Source: Lewinellaceae bacterium (GTDB taxonomy: Bacteria > Bacteroidota > Bacteroidia > Chitinophagales > Saprospiraceae). Taken from it: DNA of 53,203 nucleotides. The notes beneath the pieces were generated by a model. The model was not told where the DNA came from. It did no database searches and worked only from the letters and a program-made list of their open reading frames with translations. The stretch lies in assembly GCA_024644235.1 (NCBI GenBank), contig JAHELJ010000027.1, positions 1 through 53,203 on the forward strand, read 5' to 3'. The position numbers were made by a program, and so were the translations under genes. Below are positions 36,501 to 40,715 of this stretch, piece by piece; the first letter of the stretch is position 1; each line of letters opens with the position of its first letter.

Positions 36501-37872
36501 TTACGAAGATGATGCCGACTCCCTTGTGATTGGCTGTGGCCACCTGGGCGATACCCTGGTACGCGTGTGGGTTGTTAGTATGCCCAGTGGCAATGCAAGT
36601 TTTTGTGATGTCTTGCTCCAGGTAACCGATAGCGAAAATGTCTGTCAAGACATTAGCAGGAGTGATGGAATTGTCGGAGTGGTGCAAAATGAGCTGGGTG
36701 AAATCGTGCATGATGCTATGGTTTCTGTCCGAACCAAGGATGATGACATCTTAGATGAGCCCGTGAATGAGAATGGGAGATTCAAGTTTATGTTACCGCT
36801 TGCTGAGGTTTCAGAAGTTGAAGTCATCAAAGACAAGGACGATAGGGAAGGAGTAAGCACAGCGGACCTGATAAAGATTCAAAAGCATTTGTTGGCTCAG
36901 GAGAGGCTGCCGAATAAGTTCAGGAAGCGGGCAGCAGATGCCAATAAAGATGGTAAAGTAACTGCCTTGGATATCATCACCATTCGCAAACTCATACTTG
37001 GCTTGGAGGATGAATTTCCGAACTCACACTCGTGGAGATTCTACCATCATGCCTCCGACCAGGAAGTAGTGACTAATATATCTGAGCAAGAGAATGGAAT
37101 TGTCGAAATGAATTGGACGGGAGTGAAAGTGGGTGATGTAAATCTTGACTATGATCCGTCGAGAGCTGCAGACCGGAGTCACCGGCGATTGGACTTTGTC
37201 GTACCTGACATCCGTCTTGAACCTGGTTACACATATCACATTCCATTTACTGCACCTGATCTGGTGAATATCGAAGGGTATCAGTTTACCATTGCACTCG
37301 ACACAAGACATGCTCGACTGATACGGGTGTCACCAGGTCGCGAACTGGCAATGGATGCCGGTCATTTTGGTCGACAGGATATGGCTACCGGAAAGATTAC
37401 GACCAGCTGGAATCGGACTGACTTTGAGGAGGATTTGAATGTAGCACCTACCGCTGAGATTTTTAGCCTGGTGATCGAAGGACAGGCTGAGGTTTACTTA
37501 AGTGATATCATGACCATCAACAGTTCATTCACGAAAGCAGAGGCTTATAATGACGAATCAGAGATATTGGAGATAGGACTCCGATTCTCTTATGATGTTG
37601 GGTTTCAGGATCGTTTTGCCTTATTCCAGAACCAGCCCAATCCATTCAGGGGCGAGACAGAGATCGGATTTTACCTTCCAGAAGAGGGGGAGGCTACTTT
37701 GACCATCTATGATGTACATGGGAAAGTGTTAAAGCAAATCGATGGATTCTACACCAAGGGCTATCATGAAGTAGTGGTTAACAGGAGGGAGCTTCGAACC
37801 AGCGGAACCCTCTACTACCAACTTGATTCAGATAAGTTTACTGCCACGAAGAAGATGATTCTGGTACATTAA
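21523..37872 (+). CDS. Giant (~5,450-residue) T9SS surface protein with SdrD-B, DUF11, dockerin and cohesin-like modules
   Basis: One uninterrupted gene of 16.35 kb. Domains in order: signal peptide after a long n-region (hydrophobic 24-40); a Cys-rich beta-sandwich region (to ~1730); an SdrD-B domain (~1735-1846, DENMNGLYDDGE calcium loop); two DUF11-type repeats (~1955-2300); five tandem SdrD-B domains (~2304-2973); five DUF11-like repeats (~2973-3893); a second Cys-rich region (~3895-5043); a CNA-B/carboxypeptidase-regulatory-like piece (~5048-5103); a dockerin-like pair of calcium loops (~5104-5167, DANKDGKVTALD); a cohesin-like domain (~5220-5356); and a type A sorting domain (~5364-5449). 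It is probably exported and anchored to the surface by type IX secretion, as an adhesin or matrix protein. The ATG at 21523 is preferred over TTG at 21517. Confidence 0.93.
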   Translation: MRLPVWKTTREHLFRVRQDHLRMVCQAILFAVFLFPSIKALGQEADITFTAPDAMTVCGPFVSVTVMVEATDTLNDITGTFDLSALPGIDFDPASLISPDGVTLLGNVFQFPDLLEGESASFTIDFQAVCGAEVLDEDYRFVFDLDYLIDGVDQGMDQGVSPDPGFTVLKPGLDFIMAGTDIFRPVVNEPDTIVKQIANAGDGDVDSALYFVIDHPNLALCEIFVEGTNGGVSNGNTYVLNLAGTNADTMFYWIDAVAIATTGDNDAIWDGLAGGQEIFIVREVWKGVDCTDPAPDITRGIGYGCVPGNSIGLCTSQDNNSAVVFDKEPNLVSGIYDWGNERPACYADDPTQVGYFLTNEGEAPADTVVVNLSTSSQGDVVMYQYSLTGPTGIYVDGLTGAMTSSGCGGINQVTDTIYDANLAVGDTLWIQIEMLFDCICNPSCGITGIYESDLALEAIDRCGDAVTGTGSSWADYGINISGFVEGPFDIKGGESGCVTYTITSYRNDWFNGSYSNSYYEMEFAFPPGLEIDPMMVTWEDANGDLFTPTMISFVDGDATMPDTLTAKWNQNDIPAGWSPGPGTQIEICYDVVCSLPCSGETNIDVTAQMDFVIDPMCMTCTQEEVFCPPPLPMVLKCYDPTNPLCACVGVGVLDLDINRVNYGLGDNNNNNNPEGGENIDLNLVESKRYLQGDTLKAVVTAVIKGSPMNPWINSTFQLVTQTNTITPIAGSIRVVDASAMSEYNCDALSMTVSTSPSGDTIEVDLSTTTLATYCPAAVPPVPPAYEDGDTLELCLTYTVKEEQTIQQRPVLYHTIWTVDDGINPPQSCNQESERLTQIGIVETYAVDLDNSFGGCEPSSGSVREQRYFGSRNFDEFPFEVRQLGIPEEFVYVKPPEFGFRSDLFGFRMDGLLVTTGINLSGGSPALAPYILISGDTLTFKAGDYLRSLGSAVVPPDEGYDTRFFPRVQGDCRSFAGAFDNTAWMSSSVEPITFCTPLIDRVPVTQQVMYTGGPQLLVTPDASNIVVDQPNQCIGFTLTNTTTISAPNSFLYITSPTGNAVVNSLVETTNGGTTVIPGSALGIYELGFTPGSPDRTFEICVTVNSCGTEQLNFVAGWDCIQYPTTVLEATCQDPSVVTFTTGTAGLGLLVTKPSVDTVVNLCDTILYEAILNSTMAGNLRDIVLSFDLPVGHDYIEGSFEYMWPQLPASGFISTSDPDNPYGNFFTTTITDADPMLASDGLLGNNNIPNNVITIRFKVATTCDVISGSAASFFARALNACGDPVNRRFFPGKRIHIDGAVASYDISLSATDLVLNPCTQDMSQIDIDILLSADPGIMTTVGDTIRATLPPGIFYNGMSYQAGINAVITDPIITDLGGQQLLDWPIMTGLVDGDQIQFSFAVTATDASQECRDYDMLVQTFSTVGAECETSCEIGVETGSARAPFTIVKPNLVPTLFSGMLIQYPPVEEILMYTLEVFNNSTVGLPMGTVIPLKIYEDVDNSGTPTAADVLLSIDDIVIDSVPPGRSFELMASDTFPAGSACNLIAVLDPDTACVCALEPSNQLKPQIKFDFPTEIEVCSNTDTLIGPEPVPGYDYTWLPVGGAFMGALSDPDTTRTTFQLQNISSETIVHQYALRAISGSCFIYDTVTVTVYPERADTIGFPACLNTPVLLPGPIDGSDFMWTPNIELDDPTAMFPTVTPTTDRQYVLNYLDLNGCPATLVVNLSIVTCVAGTAIGDTVWFDENMNGLYDDGELPIPGAVVLLYPAINPNGPHIRVDTTDANGMYELDNLVLGNYIIRFIPPPGFEITEQDAGADDIDSDPNPANGLTNAYFLNNGETNSTVDAGLISPCELSMSVDVGPCRVSADTMLRNVDVHISWNDAVYTYDYLYGEDTIFLNYLGVEDTIIVDTLSGEALVSFTIGNSVPANFDIFAGFSLDTTCRDTFMVEVPSPCIFDLALTKKIDSTGTSFPLVDDDTVKFLLTLHNQGTVTASNIIVKDHIPCGFTAFPSLGDLILADSTIYFAGPVIPGDSATACIYFRLQQPIDLPAACQGNNIYDNYSEIFYAEDLFGDQPTDRDSEPNSNSPQELSVLPYGPGDDDILSMGIGDIGSEDDHDPASVQVLDLALRKSFDPSTPGPYFAVGDTIKYLITVFNQGNVIVDSIVVTDTLFDGLEFINGGLNPDWTDLGGNQVQFDTSFQSAMMMGIDTFIWGDSFNVCIHLRVKSSIDPGAYVNMAKISSARDTSGTTHNGDNDSSFDMNFSGNPGGAPGTLADDFVGGIGTGEPGSGDPRGDADSHDPAFFLVPVSVGDTTFIDTDLNGLQDPTDPSLPNVTVTLFQTDPATGIGNPVTTDAFGNVYDNTRTTNANGAYLFDSLPHGRYYVVFDVSTASNANLLIPTIANANGSSLDPDDSDPQTMGISDTTGYLFSNEADRTLDAGWWFPYALGDTAFVDQDLNGRQDASDPGLEGVIVTVYDVSTGAPVTIDAFGNIYPSGMMDTTDQDGYWIIDSLPSNRRYYVVFDVSQVPDGLPYLPTLENVGDTIGDSDINSQGISDTTDILSQPDTIRTLDAGFFAPVVVGDTAFVDVNFDGRQDAGDLPLEGVIVTLYDAATGTVVTMDAFGNNFPMGIMDTTDVDGFWLMDSLPPGRQYYVVFDASMTPDGQPWEMTMENIGDTVGDSDINLLGVSDTTVVLLSADTNRTLDAGYFVPVSIGDTVFVDVDYDGRQDAGDQPLEGVIVTLYDAATGSVVDTDAFGNAFPGGLMDTTDANGFWFIDSLAPNREYYVVFDASQTPDGEKYVSTLENVGDTIGDSDINTLGYSDTTGLTTSGDTIPTLDAGYFVPVVIGDTAWVDLDLDGQQEAGEPGLEGIIVTLLHAADSTPVTVDAFGNMFPSGMMDTTDANGFYLLDSLIPGDYIVFFDLTMLSGMPPVGPTLQNVPPDDEIDSDVSSYGYSDPTGFMSSGDTILTIDAGFVFPEIKLAKAITAIEQAASGVAGNLDVRFKYTIDNTGGTYLDTIDLQDDLPGQLGSSFVEVTAVPVIASDGSSGVTANSMFVGSTPGTSILSGTDGHLHYDSIICVEVVVELDPNTPDGLDSLKNQAIVSGDPTFPDGAPVVLNGMPMPAQIDSSDSGLIPDSTNPDDPGDLGTEDDSTLLWLPGINLSKGLVNVEQVRDPINSPSTAGNVIATFKYTVKNTGNTTLNHVELSDDLIDQLGGIFVQIDSIGEPMGLGSGVLHNAAWNGETDTTLISAGQLLPNDSFMISVFLELNPNALSPVVPPTNQAHVEATPWDTLTMDTLTGVSGINLPDVNDRSDSGILPESQNFGAPGDSGGSNDPTLVYLPNVNLSKEVTKFQLLLAPPDAVGNFAVTYQFKIKNTGNVPLDSLTLYDNIFDQYGGATGAFLRVRPDSMVRILDGGGTSILANPDFDGGVTDSALTIPLIGPGGSLQPDSTICVQVTLEINPNAMNLPNDPLLNQAIVDARPDDGMGNGLPGPDGSLLDMITDLSDSGTDPEDVNDDAFLADPGYTNDSTALQLSDLNIAKEIIAYESNYDDTLPGDARMRFAVRIKNKGNIPITNVVVYDDIEEEFGPVFIEVLEQPTYVVEQNPGVFMPEVVNPVMGMNLPGDSVLFTADLIQPNVQIRIEFEIRIDPNADGRPEPLINQASVVGEAIVGGIPVMLMDVSDSGADPEGSNPDVLGDTGGENDPTESPAPSLNLAKTIPFPGVRIGSRPKNLIVTHILRIKNTGNVTLDSLRLNDPVGDALWYGKWGAFVKIPTTPMILHQPSDGQFEINPDFDGLSIGNPEVLLPSVDRSDSIPVNDSLVIKVEVEINTEVVPHDQDSILLNQAVAFGTGLLPDGSRGEQTDESDSGVDPESNNEMDPLRLSQDLVDMGHNDPTPLPNCFWCPTPCLDEVNTSFDENCEADIIEIMKGALRGVQPICVDLGFFDFEIKNEFGGLVSNPVSGENVKDEKCFKVSANNILCPHDPCWTNVCVKRFDTPIFQGKKTTVYCGDPLIDGPDPFEERFAIVSCQGQVPATFTGDWAKVFDCEPGVQDTIKIIYREYEATSNAGFRGTGYDTICVLRLPEISVDNIYCPPMDTTYCGVDDRIGPYMVVDGIDGAGCERLYFLNPDGTAAEFDAKCGLSVHVEKFDFPSAGCINQSRYDVQVYQSCYGASLNQNCTVENTEGPHFEVTGGSGDAVILSCSFWVMDFDTTAPVVECRLEELGKVEEVNGVDAVVVEATSNDCSTASASLPPVSVFEACGTVKLVKARLEGFGTFIYKFNPSTGLFETDEVVDLPLRDEPYELIFEGVDDCHNIGQDRCYLIVQDPIIPIAVAHKGLTLSLGSKKVWLAAEDLDNGSYDNCNLNIVLARRTDWLTACVDLCDSLVVDHVTTEGDTVWCVYLSDDQLNNEVERSYRETVEWLNEDGGLCEELVADAWYYDLCRYATVDCKGSLTEQEFAELFAQDAHGSRAAQLGGGWSASVPFDCIDACAKIPVELLVMDYWCNWSTSWTDILVEDKSPVEPVVDVTDTVTVSCTTYKNDSIYTLPGSDDLLPLAEVMERAQNGDADALSLLNDALGGYHKAWRDPYGQYVDAMGNPIDAAVEFTDRGICTCTTSMEQVTYYDEQSQGWVTEEQEVTNCYYDESSFPLANGILEVNCGENSFCSQAVEIDLDECCTGTITRLFKIWKECPQAPEQPDTLFLEQVIQVGDTCTLRKEMFDLPGDVELFTCTPEYDPAGSGNVIGDAHPDSIGRPQYLLDSDCRIIGIAHEDKVFSFVGSQEGNCYKIERTWYFADWCGQDAQSGTWWEDEDVIADTYVQKIILRDTVPPDCEVLVDQQVNDSISVAACSIDLEATVQAMDNCNLKSYDWTLRHADGMAVDNGTIESDSTAMQEISFDLSGVEPGTYHLMVRVFDHCMNESYCRDTFTVVSTLQPELNCVGPTDVELVGMDTGGGPEPDTATATVFAEPLVISSSVVCNDTGLIYRIEDIDGIGDDTYEDDADSLVIGCGHLGDTLVRVWVVSMPSGNASFCDVLLQVTDSENVCQDISRSDGIVGVVQNELGEIVHDAMVSVRTKDDDILDEPVNENGRFKFMLPLAEVSEVEVIKDKDDREGVSTADLIKIQKHLLAQERLPNKFRKRAADANKDGKVTALDIITIRKLILGLEDEFPNSHSWRFYHHASDQEVVTNISEQENGIVEMNWTGVKVGDVNLDYDPSRAADRSHRRLDFVVPDIRLEPGYTYHIPFTAPDLVNIEGYQFTIALDTRHARLIRVSPGRELAMDAGHFGRQDMATGKITTSWNRTDFEEDLNVAPTAEIFSLVIEGQAEVYLSDIMTINSSFTKAEAYNDESEILEIGLRFSYDVGFQDRFALFQNQPNPFRGETEIGFYLPEEGEATLTIYDVHGKVLKQIDGFYTKGYHEVVVNRRELRTSGTLYYQLDSDKFTATKKMILVH
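28432..30440 (+). repeat. Five tandem SdrD-B calcium-binding repeats within the giant gene
   Basis: Units of about 132 residues (near 28432, 28843, 29240, 29640 and 30040), each with a start like GDTxFVDxDxDGxQDxxD (an EF-hand-like calcium loop), then LEGVIVTLYD and an insert with a 'DAFGN...DTTD..GFW..DSL' core. At the DNA level the copies differ widely at silent sites, so the repeats are old and kept at the protein level rather than recently duplicated. Confidence 0.9.
30439..33200 (+). repeat. Five DUF11-like repeats within the giant gene
   Basis: Units of about 180 residues, each opening with a phrase like 'INLSKGL', 'VNLSKEV', 'LNIAKEI' or 'LNLAKTI' and containing 'FKYTVKNTGNTTL'-type strands, ending 'SDSGxxPE...GDxGxxNDPT'. 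They probably form a rod of beta-sandwich domains holding the N-terminal part away from the cell. More divergent from each other than the SdrD-B set. Confidence 0.85.
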
Positions 37873-37927
37873 AGAGCGAAGGTCATGACGATGACTGATT
37901 GATGCAGTTAGTGTAAATTTTGGTTTG

Positions 37928-37957
37928 AAACCCCTCGCAGGAGCGAGGGGTTTTTTT
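37928..37957 (+). terminator. Strong terminator after the giant gene
   Basis: CCCCTCGC (37931-37938), loop AGGA, GCGAGGGG (37943-37950), then seven T (37951-37957); the preceding AAA extends the stem against the first T's. It lies 56 nt after the stop codon. Confidence 0.93.
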
Positions 37958-38149
37958 AATGATAGATGAGCATGGTATCTCCTGTTCTCCTGAGTCAAAT
38001 TGTACCTCACTGCAGTTTTCTGAAAACTTTCGACAGAAAATCCCGGTGATTTGACCAAAATTCGAATAGCCTCCCGAAGATGCCTTTGATGCGCGTATCC
38101 TTGCCTTTGAATTGGAAATTAGCGCAGTTATTTGTTCCAGTTACCATTT

Positions 38150-38169
38150 TGTAGGGTAAACTCCCTACA
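38150..38169. promoter_or_regulatory. Perfect inverted repeat TGTAGGG-N6-CCCTACA upstream of the M57 peptidase
   Basis: Seven-base arms, six-base spacer, centred about 80 bp upstream of the predicted start of the peptidase transcript. The left half with its next base is the TGTAGGGT octamer that recurs around the PAS-LuxR regulator. Dyad symmetry suits a dimeric LuxR-type protein; the link to that regulator is inference. Apart from this site, the giant-gene terminator and the peptidase promoter, the 403-bp gap 37873-38275 shows nothing I recognise. Confidence 0.65.
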
Positions 38170-38203
38170 GTTATAACAATTTAAATTACAAAAACGTAAA
38201 GAA

Positions 38204-38236
38204 TTTGTTTTACATATTATTAATAGTATATATTTG
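38204..38236 (+). promoter_or_regulatory. Promoter of the M57 peptidase gene
   Basis: TTTG (38204-38207), a 21-nt spacer, TATATTTG (38229-38236): a full Bacteroidota promoter. Predicted start near 38240, leader about 35 nt. A 12-bp palindrome TTGTTATAACAA (38234-38245) overlaps the end of the -7 box and the start site. Confidence 0.8.
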
Positions 38237-38275
38237 TTATAACAATAATATCTCATAATTGTAAAAAACATTGTT

Positions 38276-39085
38276 ATGAAAAAACTATTAATATCCTTTG
38301 GATTTTTGATGTGTGCGATTCTGTTTTTGGTTTCTTGCGAGAAAGAGGCTGATGGTTTGACTGATGATCAAGAGGTGCCGAAAGTGGTTTTGGATAATCT
38401 GGACCGGCTGGGATTTAGTACCGACGGTGTCAAGCGATTTCGGGATGGCTTTCTGGTGGAAGGGGATATTTATATGGATGAAGAACAGCTGTTGAGTCAG
38501 CCCACTGAGTTGCGAGTGCCTTATCAGGAGCAGTATCACACCTTCAACCTGGTAAGAAGGACTCCAAGAACCTTGAAAGTCTGGGTGAACCCGAGTTTGG
38601 CTCAGATCTTTATCGATGCTACCGATAGCGCGGTTGCCCGTTACAATGTTGAACCCTTGGACTTGACTTTTGTACGCGTAACGAAAAAGGGTGGCTCCGA
38701 CATTCAAATCGATCCTGATCCTTCCGTGGGATTGGCTTCCGCTGGATTTCCCACTAACGGAGGTAAGCCCTATAAGAATATTTTAGTGAATCCAAATGCG
38801 CCGGTATCAAACGTACCTACCTGGACCACCATCATTGCCCATGAGATCGGCCATTGTATTGGCTTCAGGCATACAGACTGGTATGACCGAAGTATTAGTG
38901 GATGTCCAGGAGGAGGTAGCGAAGGACAGGAAACCAATGGAATAGGGGCGGTACATATACCAGGTACCCCCGACAAAACAGATCCGGATGCCGATCCGGG
39001 ATCCTGGATGCTATCCTGTATTGGAGCAACTTCAAATCGACCTTTTACATTTGCAGACTCAGTAGCGTTGGATTATTTATACTAG
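38276..39085 (+). CDS. M57 family HEIGH metallopeptidase, lipoprotein
   Basis: 269 residues. The lipobox FLVSC ends at Cys21, so the mature protein should be lipidated and membrane-anchored, probably at the outer membrane. The zinc site HEIGHCIGFRH is complete at 189-199 (His189, Glu190, His193, His199), the metzincin-like motif of the 'dual-action HEIGH' peptidases. The N-terminal part (about 25-100) corresponds to the inhibitory or pro region of the family. The substrate is unknown. It follows the giant-gene terminator and has its own promoter, with a TGTAGGG inverted repeat at about -80. Confidence 0.9.
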   Translation: MKKLLISFGFLMCAILFLVSCEKEADGLTDDQEVPKVVLDNLDRLGFSTDGVKRFRDGFLVEGDIYMDEEQLLSQPTELRVPYQEQYHTFNLVRRTPRTLKVWVNPSLAQIFIDATDSAVARYNVEPLDLTFVRVTKKGGSDIQIDPDPSVGLASAGFPTNGGKPYKNILVNPNAPVSNVPTWTTIIAHEIGHCIGFRHTDWYDRSISGCPGGGSEGQETNGIGAVHIPGTPDKTDPDADPGSWMLSCIGATSNRPFTFADSVALDYLY

Positions 39086-39110
39086 GTGTAAACTGGTAAT
39101 ATTTAGAAAG

Positions 39111-39142
39111 AGTCCCTGCAAGATGTGTTCCTTGCAGGGACT
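39111..39142 (+). terminator. Hairpin after the M57 peptidase gene
   Basis: AGTCCCTGCAAG (39111-39122) and CTTGCAGGGACT (39131-39142) form a perfect 12-bp stem with an 8-nt loop, 26 nt after the stop. The T-run is poor (TCTGATTTT). A second hairpin, GCTATCC.../...GGATAGC with one bulge, follows at about 39152-39184. Confidence 0.7.
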
Positions 39143-39295
39143 TCTGATTTTGGCTATCCTCTTTGCTCTGACCAGAGGGATAGCAAGGAAATCATCTCCA
39201 TTTGGCATAGAAGTTGAAGTACTTAAAGTGTTTTAACAAATAAAATACAAATCATGGTATCCCGGCAATGATTTCATTTTAATTTGTCAAGTACC

Positions 39296-40297
39296 ATGAG
39301 ACATCATAAAGGAGTAATTCAATCATACACCGCCCAACGTATGTTCAATGGTAACCAGTCACAGAATCTCCTGCGGGAGATTTCTGCCATATGTTGGAGA
39401 GCTGTCTTTTCCTTTGTACTCATCTGCAGCCTGGTAGAGTATTCATCTGGCCAATGCTATTATCCTGTGTCCATGGTTACTACATCGAGTGGATCAGGTA
39501 ATTGTAGTTTTACCAGCACATTTACACTGAATGCAGCTGCGAAAAAGAACTATTCCATCAACTTCACCATCCTGGGCTTGTATCAGGAATGTGTCACATT
39601 GCAAAATGGTCAATTCACCGTTGAGCTCAATTACAATGCTCCCTGCGGTTCAGAAATAGTAGTTACTTATCAGGCCTTCGAGAAATCAGCTAGTAATCCC
39701 TGCGGAGTGGTAGTATGTGAGGCCGGGTCTTGCGAGAACAATGGTCCTTGTTCAAATTCCAGCAGTCAGTCTCTGCCAATCTCTTTGGTTTCATTCGAGG
39801 CAGAACCCCGCTCTAAAGGGGTACTGATCAAGTGGAAGACAGCCAGTGAAATCAACAACTCGCATTTTGTAGTGGAGAGATCATCGGATGCGGTTGATTG
39901 GGAACCCATTGCGTCGATCAACGGAGCTGTAAATTCTGAACTTTCTCATACCTATGAGATTGTTGATTTTGAGGTAACAGCAGAAAAATGCTACTACCGG
40001 TTAGTCCAATTTGATCTGGACGGTACCTCATCAATCTTTCCGATGGTGGCCGTTGAGTTTCCAGTGGGTAATGAGGTATACATCGATTTCAATTCATACA
40101 GCCATACGTTGCAGGTGAATAATGCGGAAGATGATGGTAGGCTACAGGTTTATGATTTTCATGGACAAAAGATAAAGGAGATTGAAGATTTATCGGGAGC
40201 CGGGCTAATCGATTTAGGTCTCATTGTACCCGGCGATTACATCGTCCTTTATATTTCCAACCGCCATACGAAGTTTAAAAGGATACGATTTTATTGA
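39296..40297 (+). CDS. T9SS-sorted surface protein of unknown function
   Basis: 333 residues from the ATG at 39296; a TTG 12 bp upstream is less likely. It has a long basic n-region followed by a hydrophobic signal segment (about 36-50), a Cys-rich N-terminal beta domain of unknown type, then the common Bacteroidota module beginning 'LPISLVSFEAE...GVLIKWKTASEINNSHF' (FN3-like, about 165-250), and a C-terminal sorting domain ('LQVYDFHGQKIKEI...GDYIVLYIS..'). It is expected to be secreted by the type IX system and held on the surface. No enzymatic motif is visible. It follows the M57 peptidase but is separated from it by a terminator-like hairpin. Confidence 0.75.
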   Translation: MRHHKGVIQSYTAQRMFNGNQSQNLLREISAICWRAVFSFVLICSLVEYSSGQCYYPVSMVTTSSGSGNCSFTSTFTLNAAAKKNYSINFTILGLYQECVTLQNGQFTVELNYNAPCGSEIVVTYQAFEKSASNPCGVVVCEAGSCENNGPCSNSSSQSLPISLVSFEAEPRSKGVLIKWKTASEINNSHFVVERSSDAVDWEPIASINGAVNSELSHTYEIVDFEVTAEKCYYRLVQFDLDGTSSIFPMVAVEFPVGNEVYIDFNSYSHTLQVNNAEDDGRLQVYDFHGQKIKEIEDLSGAGLIDLGLIVPGDYIVLYISNRHTKFKRIRFY

Positions 40298-40378
40298 AAA
40301 TTACTTTTGATTAGGTGCATAGTATGGCATGATTTTCACTATTAGTCTGCAATAAGATTTAAGTAGTGTAAGTTTGGT

Positions 40379-40415
40379 ATCCCCTTGGTGTTGGTAACTG
40401 GGGGGATCTTTTTTT
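40379..40415 (+). terminator. Terminator after the T9SS protein gene
   Basis: ATCCCC (40379-40384) pairs with GGGGAT (40402-40407), followed by C and seven T (40409-40415). It lies 80 nt after the stop. In the rest of the 418-bp gap to 40715 I see only a small nested hairpin just before the next gene: AGAGT (40669-40673) with ACTCT (40697-40701), enclosing TTCG/CGAA. Confidence 0.75.
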
Positions 40416-40715
40416 GCCTCTCTCTAAATTTTTCCAATGATCTCATCTTTCGATCCTTCCCTCGATGGGCATTGAAACTATTGTGCATGGCGAAATGACG
40501 CCCTTTTTAGTCCATGAACGAGACTGGGTAGTCGGCTTATTTGGCGCTTTGATAGATTTTGGCTCTTTAGGTGTAACCATAGCCTCACTTTTTCGTCTAT
40601 GGAGGTAACCCGAGAGCAAGAACGCAAAGCCTTCCATTCGTCGATAATTGTTGCTGGATGATAGGGCGAGAGTATACCTTCGGGACCGAAAGCGAAACTC
40701 TAAAAAACAGTTGCT

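Noticed and set aside
36208-36711. Open frame of 167 codons on the minus strand inside the giant gene
   Set aside because: It is fully inside a well-supported coding region on the other strand and has no family resemblance; long antisense frames are expected in a 16-kb gene.
40443-40637. 64-codon minus-strand frame in the gap before the TonB-type receptor
   Set aside because: No homology I can see, no promoter or ribosome-binding site, and a basic low-complexity product; more likely a chance frame.
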